In this document: piece after piece, positions 25,483 to 34,467 of the stretch
How the letters are laid out: each line of letters begins with the position of its first letter
Numbering within the stretch: position 1 is the first letter of the stretch
Source of the DNA: Calditrichales bacterium MX18-03
GTDB taxonomy: Bacteria; Bacillota; Clostridia; Lutisporales; Lutisporaceae
Assembly: GCA_021083345.1 (NCBI GenBank)
Contig: JAJGRE010000003.1
Location: 372,001-436,000, forward strand
Reading direction: 5' to 3'
DNA: 64,000 bases
The notes under the pieces: model-generated
Told to the model about the DNA's origin: nothing
Seen by the model: the letters and a program-made list of their open reading frames with translations, nothing else
Databases searched by the model: none
Translations under genes and position numbers: made by a program

Positions 25483-26421
25483 CTAATTACCACCTGCCTT
25501 AATCAGCTTATAGCTTTCTTCAACTTCAGTCCGTGCTGGAATTGCTTCCACCACACCCATCCGTTCAACGGATATGGAAGCTGCACAGTTTGCAAAGACG
25601 ATGGCATCATCCAGTGTGTACCCTTCTGCGAGAGCAGTCATAAAAGCTCCGCTGAAGACATCCCCTGCTCCGGTTGTATCAATCGCTTCCGCCTTAGGGC
25701 AAGTGAAATAACGTTCACGCTCTTCTTCCACCAGCACGGTTCCTTTGCTTCCAAGGGTTATAATTGCTGCTTGCACGCCTTTATCAACGAACCATCGGCC
25801 TGCTTTGTAAGCATCATCCACCGTATTGATCTGTATGCCGCTAAGCACGGCTGCTTCATGCTCGTTAGGCTTCAAATAGGTAATATAGGGAAATACATCC
25901 TCCGGCAGCCTGGCAGCAGGTGCCGGATCCAGAAGCGTCTTCAGGCCTCTGTTATGTGATGCCTTAATTGCTTGAACAACCGTTTGAATGTCACTTTCCA
26001 ACTGAAAACCAATCAGGAACGCACCCGGGTTCCTGTCTATGGCAGTCGTAATTTCATCAACAGACAAAGCCAGGTTGGCAGCCGGAACGATCATAATGGC
26101 GTTAGTGCCTGTTTCATCGATCAGGATAACACCGACACTTGTCTGCTGGTTGCTGTCTGTAATGATGCCATGGCCATGCATATCATATTTTTTGTACATC
26201 TCAACTGCGGCATCACCGTAAGAATCCTTACCGATCTTGCATACAAATTCAACATCTGCACCCAGGACCCTGGCTGCTATGGCCTGATTGGAACCCTTTC
26301 CCCCCGGCCCTTCAAAGAACCTGTTGCCAATGACGGTCTCTCCAGGCTTCGGCAGCGCTTTCCCCTTAAAGAACAGGCCGACACTGTAGCTTCCTGCCAC
26401 CATTAACTTCTTGATTTCCAT
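25483..26421 (-). CDS. PfkB family carbohydrate kinase, ribokinase-like
   Basis: 312-residue kinase. The first PfkB signature region is GGKGSNQAIAARVLGADVEF. The second, DTTGAGDVFSGAF, carries the catalytic Asp and anion hole. LKPNEHEAAVLSG is typical of ribokinase. It probably phosphorylates the sugar brought in by the downstream importer. The stop codon is TAG at 25483-25485 and the next gene starts at once. Gene order with the mutarotase-like gene (14 bases upstream) marks one operon. Confidence 0.88.
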   Translation of the reverse strand: MEIKKLMVAGSYSVGLFFKGKALPKPGETVIGNRFFEGPGGKGSNQAIAARVLGADVEFVCKIGKDSYGDAAVEMYKKYDMHGHGIITDSNQQTSVGVILIDETGTNAIMIVPAANLALSVDEITTAIDRNPGAFLIGFQLESDIQTVVQAIKASHNRGLKTLLDPAPAARLPEDVFPYITYLKPNEHEAAVLSGIQINTVDDAYKAGRWFVDKGVQAAIITLGSKGTVLVEEERERYFTCPKAEAIDTTGAGDVFSGAFMTALAEGYTLDDAIVFANCAASISVERMGVVEAIPARTEVEESYKLIKAGGN

Positions 26422-26435
26422 GCTGTTCTGCCCCC

Positions 26436-26798
26436 TTAAAATTGATTCAATTCACCATGCAGCTGCTGCTTCATGTCGAAGATTTTCTCACAATAGGCTG
26501 CTTTAGCTGTACCGTCAAACTTGGGTGTATTTGCAAACATGGGGGTCATGAGCTGAGTCCAGCTGTCACGGACCGGATTCTTTCCCAGGGTATCATAGCT
26601 TTCATCAATGTCGTCGCAAACATAGATCATGATAGCAAGGTTGTTGTATAGATAGACCATGCATTCTTCGGCACCGGCATCTTCCAGCACCTTCAACTGA
26701 GGCTGCCATTCGCTGAGATGCATTTCCATATGGAACTTGCGGTAAGCTTCAACGAATTCCGGCCTAAGCTCATTCACCACGAGATACCTTTTTTTCAT
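26436..26798 (-). CDS. L-rhamnose mutarotase-like protein
   Basis: 120-residue protein of the RhaM family (dimeric alpha-beta barrel). The conserved core is YRKFHMEMH, then MVYLYNNLAIMIYVCDD and DSWTQLMTPMF. RhaM interconverts anomers of rhamnose, and relatives act on other deoxysugars. The ATG at 26798 follows GAGAGGTG and replaces a longer frame with an unlikely leader (MMMDGRGEK). It is the first gene of the kinase/UroD/importer operon. A plausible promoter with an extended -10 (TGCTAGAAT) lies about 35 bases upstream. Confidence 0.75.
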   Translation of the reverse strand: MKKRYLVVNELRPEFVEAYRKFHMEMHLSEWQPQLKVLEDAGAEECMVYLYNNLAIMIYVCDDIDESYDTLGKNPVRDSWTQLMTPMFANTPKFDGTAKAAYCEKIFDMKQQLHGELNQF

Positions 26799-26880
26799 TT
26801 TTTCACCTCTCCCATCCATCATCATACTTCGATTCTAGCATCCGCCTCGACACTGTTCTATGGACATAACAAAAGCCTGT

Positions 26881-26940
26881 GGTGGATAAAGCAAAAGCCC
26901 CTCCTTCCGATTGGAAGGAGGGGCTTTTGCTTTATCCACC
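26881..26940. repeat. 60-bp hairpin with perfect 28-bp stem
   Basis: The block starts GGTGGATAAAGC, has a GATT loop at 26909-26912 and ends in its exact complement, giving 28 paired bases without mismatch. Its right arm contains the last codons and stop of the response regulator gene. It separates the YesMN unit from the sugar operon. No strong T-run follows on either strand, although the stem itself holds TTTT. It could be an unusually long terminator or a small palindromic mobile element. Confidence 0.7.
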
Positions 26941-28431
26941 GTGATTTGACTGCTCACGGTACTGACTGGGGCTTATACCGGTCACCTGTCTGAACTTCCT
27001 GCTGAAGTAGTGCTGGTCTTGATAGCCCACCATCTCAGCGATTTCCCAAAGAAGCATCGAGGTCCCGCTTAAGAGTTCCTTTGCCTTATCTATTCTTAGT
27101 CCGGTCAGAAAATCACAGAAGGACATCCCCTGATACTCGCGGAACAACCTGCTTATTGTGGGCTGGGATAATTGGAAGGCGGCACACAGATCCTGTATCA
27201 TGATCTGAGCCGAAAGGTTGCGGCGAATGTACGCCGTTATCTTTTCAAAGAGCGCCTGCCGCTGCACGTTAAGTTTTGGCGAATCCTCTTCCAGTATGGA
27301 TTCCAGCAGCTCTAAAAATTGCAGGATGACCTCGTTCATATCGCGTGCTTCGAGAAAAATATCATTCATTTGCATGTCGGTGCTGCTATTCACAAAACCA
27401 GGTAAAAACTTTTGCGCTGAAAGGAGCAGTTGATTGAATACCTGCTCTGTACCTGCCTGCGTAATCGAATCAGATTCCAGCCCCTTTAATGCCTTGATCA
27501 GATATGCGCGGAGCTCCGGCATCATGCGAGACTGCATATAGTATTCGGTCTGTCCCAGTGTTGTATCATCAAGCAGGACTGAGGCATCCGTCTTTACATC
27601 CAATAATAAACGCTGCTTTTTGCCGACAATAAGTGAATGCTCCATTGCACTGACAGCTTGTTTGGCCGTCGCCTGCAAATCATTTAAGGAAGTGAAAGGC
27701 ATGCTGTGCACATAAGTGACATATATCGGTGATTTGCAAGCTTCCTCAAATATGGAAATGGAAGCCTCTTCAACTTCCTTCTCATCATCGCCTGTTATAA
27801 GAATGTATTCTTCTTGATGATCACGACCTTTTAGTGTCCATATCCTGTTTTTCCCATATGCTTTTCGAAGGAGCGGCACATTTGCAGTGCCGCATCCAAC
27901 ACCGTTCCAGCTATTCCTGCGCAAACCGCCGCAGCGCAGCAATCCCACTGAGAAATACTTCCCGGGGAACAGGCGGGATTTATCCGGCTCAAGAATCTGC
28001 TCCCCCTGAAGGATAGCCCTGTCCAGCAGAAGCTGTCCGCGGGTCAGACAGGCTTCTTCAAGCTTTATGGATATGCTTTCAAGCACCTCAATGATCATTT
28101 CAGGCGCCACAGGCTTCAGCAAATATTCTGCCGCCGTTGTTTTCATTGCTTCACGGGCATATTGGAAATCATCATATCCACTGACAATGATGGTAATGAT
28201 CTCGGGAAAGCGGCTGTTAACCTGTTTGATCAGTGTGATGCCGTCCATTGCCGGCATTTTCAAATCAGTAAAAACCAGGTCCGGATGAAGTCTTTCGATG
28301 GCCTCCAGGGCATCGACACCGTTAAAAGCTTCTCCCACCACTTCAAAATTCGCACCATACCGGTCCAGAATCCGGCGGATAGAACGTATGGCCGGCGGTT
28401 CATCATCAACAATCAGCACCTTGTAGGTCAT
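26932..28431 (-). CDS. YesN-type response regulator with AraC DNA-binding domain
   Basis: 499-residue regulator. The receiver domain (1-120) has the phospho-accepting Asp in DLVFTDLKMP. A variable middle region follows, and a C-terminal double helix-turn-helix of the AraC type (IMIQDLCAAFQLSQPTISRLF...MVGYQDQHYFSRKFRQVTGISP). The start overlaps the kinase stop by 4 bases. It is the likely activator of the adjacent sugar operon in response to the kinase at 28428. Confidence 0.9.
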   Translation of the reverse strand: MTYKVLIVDDEPPAIRSIRRILDRYGANFEVVGEAFNGVDALEAIERLHPDLVFTDLKMPAMDGITLIKQVNSRFPEIITIIVSGYDDFQYAREAMKTTAAEYLLKPVAPEMIIEVLESISIKLEEACLTRGQLLLDRAILQGEQILEPDKSRLFPGKYFSVGLLRCGGLRRNSWNGVGCGTANVPLLRKAYGKNRIWTLKGRDHQEEYILITGDDEKEVEEASISIFEEACKSPIYVTYVHSMPFTSLNDLQATAKQAVSAMEHSLIVGKKQRLLLDVKTDASVLLDDTTLGQTEYYMQSRMMPELRAYLIKALKGLESDSITQAGTEQVFNQLLLSAQKFLPGFVNSSTDMQMNDIFLEARDMNEVILQFLELLESILEEDSPKLNVQRQALFEKITAYIRRNLSAQIMIQDLCAAFQLSQPTISRLFREYQGMSFCDFLTGLRIDKAKELLSGTSMLLWEIAEMVGYQDQHYFSRKFRQVTGISPSQYREQSNHGG

Positions 28432-30260
28432 TTCCGTTCACCCCCCATAATCGGCCCGCTAATTGCAATGCAGGCCCCCTTTTCCCTGTTCTTTATTTCA
28501 AACCTCAGCTGCCCGCTGAAAAAAAGCGTCAAACGTGCAAAGGTATTGGTCAATCCCATCCCGCCTATCGTCAGCTGTTGTACATCTTCATCCGAAAGCA
28601 GCCTGTTGGCGTAATTGCTGATGGAGGCTCTGAGGCTGGCCAGCTTTTCTGGTGTAAAACCATCTCCGTTATCCTCCACTGTCAGCTCCCAGGAGCCTTC
28701 CTGTATCCTTCCCCAGATGCGTATCCTCATGACATGCTCCATACTGTTCTCATAACCATGCATGATTGAGTTTTCTACAATGGGCTGCACCACAAACCTC
28801 GGAATACTGAAATCCAACATTTGCTCATCCATATCAATCTCCCAGACAAGCCTGTCTTCATAGCGTTTTTTCATTAGGAAGAGATAATCACAGGTATACT
28901 GAATCTCCTGCCGTATTGTTACGATGGTGTTTTCTTTGGGTATCGAATAGCGCAGCAGTTTGGACAGCCGGTGGCACACTTCTGCGATTTCATCATTTCC
29001 GGCTTCATCGGCCATCCCCACAATCACACTCAGTGTATTAAACAAAAAGTGCGGGTTGATGCATGCCTGAAGTGCCTCAAAGCGGGCGTTCAAATGCAGG
29101 GCTCGGGACTTGACCTCGGCTTCGATGGAATGGTCCAGACGCCTTACCATATTCCGGAAGGAATGGTTCAGCATCTCTATCTCGCTGTCATGCCTTTTAT
29201 CCATGCTGTTATCAGCCGACTCCCTGAACCTGCCCACACCGATTTGCTCCATATCTTTGGCAAGCTTGGCAAGAGGTGTTGTCAGCCGCCCTGCAAAATA
29301 ATAGAATACGGCCATGGATGCCGCCGCCATACTGATCCCGATGAGCATGATGGTGATGCGAAGGCTGTTGAGGTTCTTTTCAAAGTTATGGTCATTCTCA
29401 ATGACAAATACCTTCAGTCCATTATACTTCGAATTGCTGAAAGCCACCATCTCGCTGATTTTACTGATTGGGTTTGCCTCCGTCACGACGCCTTCTCCCG
29501 TTTGAGCAATCTGCATATAGTGATGGATCAGCATTTTATTCAGCAGCTTCCAGGTTGAATAGACGACGTTGTTTTTGCTGTCAATAATCGTGATGTTCAT
29601 ACTTGCCCCGATCCTTGTAGAGCATATCTGATCAAGGGTCGAGAGCTGCTGCTGGACCTCCACCCAGGCAATGTCCTGCCCCTGCTTCCGCATGCTCCTC
29701 TTGACTGAAAAAACCTGGATATGCTTGTCTGCAATCCATGGATCATAATGGATGCCGCTTAGCTTCAGTCCGGCGCCATGCCCTTCCTCAAAGTATTTGC
29801 GTTCCCTCAAAGCATTCAGTACAACCGGTTTCCCCACCTCCACAGGCCGGGATGAAACAATATCTCCGTTTGCATTTATAATGCTTACACGGTATACATC
29901 ACCAATGTATAGCATACTATTGAGGAATCTTGTACGCAATCCGCTGTCTTCCAGCATCAGGTTATCTTGAGTGATCTTGCTCCAGGTTTCTGAACTGACC
30001 GCCGGCATCCTGCTTACAATGGCATCATCCTCAGCAATCACATTTGCCACCGATTCCATTTCCCGCAGCGTAACGTCAAGCTGTTTCCGGGTGGAGACTG
30101 CTATTTGCATCAGCGCTTTACTGGCATTATCCTGTATGATGGATGCACTCAGGTTGTAGGTCAGCTCGCTCAGCAGTAAAAAGACTAACAGGGTAATCAC
30201 CACGTAGGTCATCATCATTCTTGATTTCAGATCATGCCACACAAACCATCTTTTCTTCAT
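28428..30260 (-). CDS. YesM-type sensor histidine kinase
   Basis: 610-residue membrane kinase of the LytS/YesM group: an N-terminal membrane helix (about 15-38), an extracytoplasmic sensor (about 40-290), a second helix (IMLIGISMAAASMAVFYYFA), HAMP, the His-kinase block with the phosphorylated His in ACINPHFLFNTL, and an ATPase domain with VEDNGDGF and GGMGLTNTFARL. It pairs with the response regulator at 26932 and lies 15 bases after a solute-binding-protein gene, suggesting sensing through that protein. Confidence 0.9.
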   Translation of the reverse strand: MKKRWFVWHDLKSRMMMTYVVITLLVFLLLSELTYNLSASIIQDNASKALMQIAVSTRKQLDVTLREMESVANVIAEDDAIVSRMPAVSSETWSKITQDNLMLEDSGLRTRFLNSMLYIGDVYRVSIINANGDIVSSRPVEVGKPVVLNALRERKYFEEGHGAGLKLSGIHYDPWIADKHIQVFSVKRSMRKQGQDIAWVEVQQQLSTLDQICSTRIGASMNITIIDSKNNVVYSTWKLLNKMLIHHYMQIAQTGEGVVTEANPISKISEMVAFSNSKYNGLKVFVIENDHNFEKNLNSLRITIMLIGISMAAASMAVFYYFAGRLTTPLAKLAKDMEQIGVGRFRESADNSMDKRHDSEIEMLNHSFRNMVRRLDHSIEAEVKSRALHLNARFEALQACINPHFLFNTLSVIVGMADEAGNDEIAEVCHRLSKLLRYSIPKENTIVTIRQEIQYTCDYLFLMKKRYEDRLVWEIDMDEQMLDFSIPRFVVQPIVENSIMHGYENSMEHVMRIRIWGRIQEGSWELTVEDNGDGFTPEKLASLRASISNYANRLLSDEDVQQLTIGGMGLTNTFARLTLFFSGQLRFEIKNREKGACIAISGPIMGGERK

Positions 30261-30275
30261 TCCGGTATCCCGCCT

Positions 30276-31241
30276 TTAATCCAAAGCCTTGCGGGCTTCA
30301 TCGACGTTGGATTGATCGATGAGCCTGACAGGCATTAGTATCTGCTTTTTTTCGCTGACATCAAACTCGATTTCCTGACCACTCAAGAATATATCGACGA
30401 TATCCGCACCGGTTTCCCCCATGGCATAAGGAAATTGCTGAATGGTTGCAAGCATATGCCCTTGGCTAATCAGTTTCAGTGCTTGTATATCACCGTTAAA
30501 TCCAATGATGCGGATATCGGATCTGTTCATCTCCTTGCAGGCGCGTACCACACCTATCGCCATTGGATCATTGGTGCAAAAGAAAGCTTTTATTTCCGGC
30601 CATTGGGAGAGCATGGAAAGCGTTACCCCATAGGCTGTTTCCTCTTCACCTTCCCCAATGTTGTCAAAAACCTGCCAGCCCAGCTCCTCTGCCACTTCAC
30701 GGAAACCGTCCCCGCGGCTGAAGGGTCCTTCATGGGTCGGGGGGTTCCGCAGGATCCCTACGGCGGTATCCTGGGGCAATAGACCTTCCTTGGTGAAAAC
30801 CTCCTGCAGGTACTGTGCTGCCATTCGCCCGCCTTCGATGCAATCCGATATGACGACAACATCGTAATCCGAATTCCCGCCGCCGATGTCATTCAGTATG
30901 ACAGGTATCTTTTTTTCATGTGCCGCATCAACGATAGAGCCCAAAACCTTAGGATTGATCGGCGAAATTATCAGTGCTTCAACACCCTGCTCGATCATAT
31001 CCATGCAGCCTTTGATCTGTAAGTCCGTGCGGCTTTTCTGATCATGTACGATCAGATCATATCCCAGATCGTCAAGCCGGCTGCGCATTCCTTTCTCCAT
31101 CTGCTTGTAGTAGTCAAACTTCATATCATAGCAGGAAAACCCTACTTTCCCAATGGGCTTTGGCTGGATGAAACGGAACACTGCTGCTCCGGAAATAAAC
31201 ACAAGGAGTATCGCCAAAAAAAGAAGGAGTTTTTTCTTCAT
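30276..31241 (-). CDS. Sugar-binding protein linked to the YesMN pair
   Basis: 321-residue RbsB-like periplasmic binding protein with an N-terminal membrane anchor (LLLFLAILLVFISGAAVF) and no lipobox Cys. The binding fold starts IGKVGFSCYDMKFDYYKQM, with FCTNDPMAIGVVRACKEMN later. No permease lies beside it; instead it heads the YesM-YesN unit. In such arrangements the binding protein presents ligand to the kinase, so it is more likely a sensor subunit than a transport subunit. Confidence 0.8.
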   Translation of the reverse strand: MKKKLLLFLAILLVFISGAAVFRFIQPKPIGKVGFSCYDMKFDYYKQMEKGMRSRLDDLGYDLIVHDQKSRTDLQIKGCMDMIEQGVEALIISPINPKVLGSIVDAAHEKKIPVILNDIGGGNSDYDVVVISDCIEGGRMAAQYLQEVFTKEGLLPQDTAVGILRNPPTHEGPFSRGDGFREVAEELGWQVFDNIGEGEEETAYGVTLSMLSQWPEIKAFFCTNDPMAIGVVRACKEMNRSDIRIIGFNGDIQALKLISQGHMLATIQQFPYAMGETGADIVDIFLSGQEIEFDVSEKKQILMPVRLIDQSNVDEARKALD

Positions 31242-31344
31242 ATGTTACATTCACCTGCTCTCATACTGATATTGTGTCCGTTGAAGGCTCTTTTCGAACT
31301 TCAGCGCACATTATCATTCTACCACCTTGCCCGCTGCCTCACAA

Positions 31345-31412
31345 TAAAAAAGAGAAGGGCAGTCCCCTCCGCTTACGAACTCCTAAGTGGAGAGGACTGT
31401 CCCTTTTTCTTT
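31345..31412. terminator. Long imperfect hairpin with GGACTGTCCC core
   Basis: GGGCAGTCCCCTCCGCTTA pairs with TAAGTGGAGAGGACTGTCCC around an 8-base loop, flanked by A-rich and T-rich runs (AAAAAAGAGAA, CCTTTTTCTTTTT). It sits at the 3' end of the dehydrogenase remnant. A related hairpin with the same GGACTGTCCC core lies at the same relative place beside the intact gene at 43504. Confidence 0.6.
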
Positions 31413-31550
31413 TTATACCCCGATCATCCCGCCGCTGACATCTATTGTCGAGCCGGTTGTATAGCTTGCCGCATCAGAGGCCAGAAACACAACGGCTTTT
31501 GCCACCTCTGACCCTTCGGCTACCCTTCCGATAGGGATCTCTTTTTTGTA
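31413..31550 (-). pseudogene. 3' remnant of a short-chain dehydrogenase gene
   Basis: 45 codons plus TAA encode [20 protein letters not shown] through to the C-terminal DVSGGMIGV. This differs from the end of the intact dehydrogenase at 43504 by one residue (Lys for Arg), with nearly identical DNA. Upstream of position 31550 similarity ends abruptly and no start exists. It is a duplicated gene tail, not an expressed protein. Confidence 0.85.
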
Positions 31551-31620
31551 TATACCGCCACTTTTGCGCATTCTGTAGTAAGGACCTTGGATTTATCCTG
31601 TATTCGTTTTTTGGGTATAA

Positions 31621-31672
31621 AAAGGAAACTGGTACACAACTAACTATTTGTTATTGTGTACCAGTTTCCTTT
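31621..31672 (-). terminator. Terminator of the flavoprotein gene
   Basis: AAAGGAAACTGGTACACAA and its exact complement form a 19-bp stem with a 14-base loop, followed on the minus strand by TTTTTAT. The stem overlaps the last base pairs of the flavoprotein stop codon. Confidence 0.85.
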
Positions 31673-33686
31673 ATTTAATGATTTCTCCCTCACGGAAGGC
31701 ATTCCACACGCTTTCGAACCAGTTGCCCTCCTCAGGAATGGGCCTCACCGGCTTCCACTCAGCGTTGCACTCATAGCAATCCGCATCCAATACCATCTCA
31801 CAAACCTTATCATTCAGCGTGCCATTATCCAGAGAAAACCTGAATTGGATGCCCAATCCCTCCAAAGGTATGTTTCCGCTTTCATCGTATACGAGATAGG
31901 AGCCTCTACTTCTTCCTCCTGCTGATATATAATGTTTTATGGCATTGAGATACACGTATTGTGTCACTAGAATATCGTGGTTCTGAAAAGCATATGGCAG
32001 ATCAGCGGCTTCCTTAATTTTCGTCCTTACCTTCATGTTCCTGATATCCTCCAAACACTCCTCGATTCCTTTTTCAGCCCCTTCAAGAGACCTGATAAGT
32101 GCACCAAGCTTCGTCATTCTTTCCTGAGCAGTCAACCTGAGCGCAATGACATTAGAGGTGCCTGACCTGTTGTCCATAAAACTTCGGGCCATTTCAAGCT
32201 TGGCCGCGGTTACTGCTTGACAAACTTCTATAAAGTCCTGCTTGCTCAGAGGTTCTTGTGCATAATTTGCGCTGATGTACTGCGCTGCCCTGAGGCTGCC
32301 AACCTGCGTCGAATTCAATGCGCTTCCGCCAGGACGGTAGATCCCGAAGGTGCCGTTTACTTCTCCAACAGGAAAGAAATGGCGGACATTGCTTTCCCAC
32401 CAAACATTCCCCACGAGTCCTCCGTTGTTATGCTGAGCGCATACGGCAATCTCCAAATACTCTTTTTCAAGATCTATGCCGTTATTTTTATAGAGTTCGA
32501 CAGCAGGCCGGTTCATTTTACTAAGCCGGTCAATGGGTGCTCCAAACAAAGCCCCGGAATTTGCAAGGTAGCTTAGTGTTTCCTGTCCCAGCAAGGAAAA
32601 ATCCAGTTCGCCGTTTGTACTGCCCCACGTATTGTTCCTGGTAAAATCCAGGTATACTTTCCTGTTTTTTACTTGTGTCTCATTGTATACCAGAACATCT
32701 ATGATGGACGAGCCGAAACCGCTGATTTTTCGTGGATCGAAGGGCCACTGGTAACCTTTCAGAAAAATGGCATCCAGCATTTTGCCGGGAGACTCAAAGT
32801 ATTCATTCAGGAATTCCTTTTCGTCTGTCCCATCACAGCTGACCGACACATATCGCGGCAGAACTTGCTGATACGTTCCCGAAAGGTTCCAACGGAACTT
32901 CGTTGATGCAATCCCGTATTGGGATTCCGTCAGATTAATCCCCTTTATGCCGGACTCAAAGGCTATCCCGGAGGCACCTGTCTGGCTTTCGGGGTAAACC
33001 GAGGTGGCGTATATCCCTGCCGGACCGCCTGTGGCATAAATGATATTGGTGCAGTTAAAAAGCGTAAACCCCATATGGGGCATGTCCAGCTCCTTCAAAT
33101 TCAGTGCGATCAGCCCCACCGCTTTTGCATCCCGCCCTTCGCCTGCCGTTGGTTTTTCCGTTATGATTGCAATGACCTGAAAACCGTCAAAAATACGGAT
33201 TGCTTTCTTTAGAACCTGCTTTTCCAGCTTTTCCGTCATATATCTGGAGGTCAGAGGTCCTGCAGAGGTTGCACGCTGTCTGGGGTCATGGTCGGTCTTG
33301 TAACCCACATATTCACCATACTTGTTATGAGGAAAAGGAACCCCGATATTCACCAGCTTGTAAAAAGCCCGGGCAGAAAGCGCCGCTTCCACTAGTGCGA
33401 TGTCCCCGTGCATGGCACCCCCTTGAAACAAATTCCTGGCCATTTCCACTACCGAATCGTTTGCATCGCCGCTCAACGTCAATTTATAGTAAGTCTGCTT
33501 ATCAGACCCAGTATTCCTTGAAGTCCCCATTTTCATGCCTTCAGTTATCACGGCAATGTCCCGCTGTCCCAGGTCGTGCAGACTATCGGCTGCATTAAAC
33601 CCGGCAGCACCGCTGCCGACGATGACGGTGTTCAAACGATGTACATCCAGCTCCAGACCCTCTATATTGATTTTGTATGTTTCCAT
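31671..33686 (-). CDS. Fumarate reductase/succinate dehydrogenase-like flavoprotein
   Basis: 671-residue FAD-binding oxidoreductase. The dinucleotide-binding fold is TVIVGSGAAGFNAADSL (about 18-34). The FAD-site block VGEVNGTFGIYRPGGSALN lies further on, and a C-terminal helical domain follows as in SdhA/FrdA. The ATG at 33686 follows AGGAGG; a longer frame overlapping the dehydrogenase upstream is rejected. No iron-sulfur (FrdB) or membrane subunit is near, so it may use another electron partner. It is the last gene of the importer-UroD-dehydrogenase run. Confidence 0.8.
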   Translation of the reverse strand: METYKINIEGLELDVHRLNTVIVGSGAAGFNAADSLHDLGQRDIAVITEGMKMGTSRNTGSDKQTYYKLTLSGDANDSVVEMARNLFQGGAMHGDIALVEAALSARAFYKLVNIGVPFPHNKYGEYVGYKTDHDPRQRATSAGPLTSRYMTEKLEKQVLKKAIRIFDGFQVIAIITEKPTAGEGRDAKAVGLIALNLKELDMPHMGFTLFNCTNIIYATGGPAGIYATSVYPESQTGASGIAFESGIKGINLTESQYGIASTKFRWNLSGTYQQVLPRYVSVSCDGTDEKEFLNEYFESPGKMLDAIFLKGYQWPFDPRKISGFGSSIIDVLVYNETQVKNRKVYLDFTRNNTWGSTNGELDFSLLGQETLSYLANSGALFGAPIDRLSKMNRPAVELYKNNGIDLEKEYLEIAVCAQHNNGGLVGNVWWESNVRHFFPVGEVNGTFGIYRPGGSALNSTQVGSLRAAQYISANYAQEPLSKQDFIEVCQAVTAAKLEMARSFMDNRSGTSNVIALRLTAQERMTKLGALIRSLEGAEKGIEECLEDIRNMKVRTKIKEAADLPYAFQNHDILVTQYVYLNAIKHYISAGGRSRGSYLVYDESGNIPLEGLGIQFRFSLDNGTLNDKVCEMVLDADCYECNAEWKPVRPIPEEGNWFESVWNAFREGEIIK

Positions 33687-33690
33687 ATTG

Positions 33691-34467
33691 TCATAACCTC
33701 CTGATATGGAATCCCCCATCCACATTGATGACTTCTCCGGTGGAAAAGCCCAGTTTGCCTGAGCAAATAACCGATACGGCATTTGCAATATCCTGTGGCT
33801 GCCCCCATCGTTTGATGGGTGTCAGACCGTTCCGGATCATCTGGTCGTATTTTTCCTTCACCACAGAGGTCATATCCGTGTTGATGACACCCGGCCTGAT
33901 TTCAAAAACACCGATACCGTACTCTGCAAGCCTGTCGGCATACAGAGTTGTGATCATGCTGACTGCCGCTTTCGAAATGCAGTACTCTGCCCTCTGGACG
34001 GATGAAGTATAGGCAGATACGGAAGAAATGTTGATGATCTGAGGTGATAGGCCTGGTATTCTTTGAATTTCTTCGATCATCAAATTGGCAACCAATTGTG
34101 TCAGAAAAAAGGTCCCTTTGAGATTGACGCCTAATACGTGCTCCATGCTGTCTTCTGTTGTTTCCAGGATGTCCATCCTGATCTTTGGCGCCACCCCGGC
34201 ATTGTTGACAAGCACATCAATCCTGCCGAAGTGTTCAAGAACGCTTTCCAGAATCCTTTTACGGTCGTCCTTCAAGGCAATGTTGCCCTTGACATATATA
34301 AACGGGTTGCCCCATTCTTTTACTTTTTCAAGACTTTCAGTAATACTGCTTTCCTCCGATGTACCCACCGCAGCTATTGCATAGCCCTCACTGGCAAGCT
34401 GGGCTGCTGTCGCATGGCCGATTCCCCTGGAAGCCCCTGTAACCAATGCTACTTTGTTTTCTATCAT
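33691..34467 (-). CDS. Short-chain dehydrogenase/reductase
   Basis: 258-residue NAD(P)-dependent oxidoreductase. The cofactor motif is TGASRGIG (11-18), NNAG occurs at about 88-91, the catalytic Ser is in INISSVSAYT, and the YxxxK is YCISK. The C-terminus ends GEVINVDGGFHIRRL. Its start overlaps the UroD-type gene stop by 4 bases. Substrate is unknown. The flavoprotein begins 4 bases after its stop, so the two may act on the same compound. Confidence 0.9.
   Translation of the reverse strand: MIENKVALVTGASRGIGHATAAQLASEGYAIAAVGTSEESSITESLEKVKEWGNPFIYVKGNIALKDDRKRILESVLEHFGRIDVLVNNAGVAPKIRMDILETTEDSMEHVLGVNLKGTFFLTQLVANLMIEEIQRIPGLSPQIINISSVSAYTSSVQRAEYCISKAAVSMITTLYADRLAEYGIGVFEIRPGVINTDMTSVVKEKYDQMIRNGLTPIKRWGQPQDIANAVSVICSGKLGFSTGEVINVDGGFHIRRL

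Noticed and set aside
31044-31511. 155-residue plus-strand frame overlapping the binding-protein start and dehydrogenase remnant
   Set aside because: It is antisense to a real gene and to the remnant; its matching neighbour at 43387-43809 arises from the same duplicated DNA.
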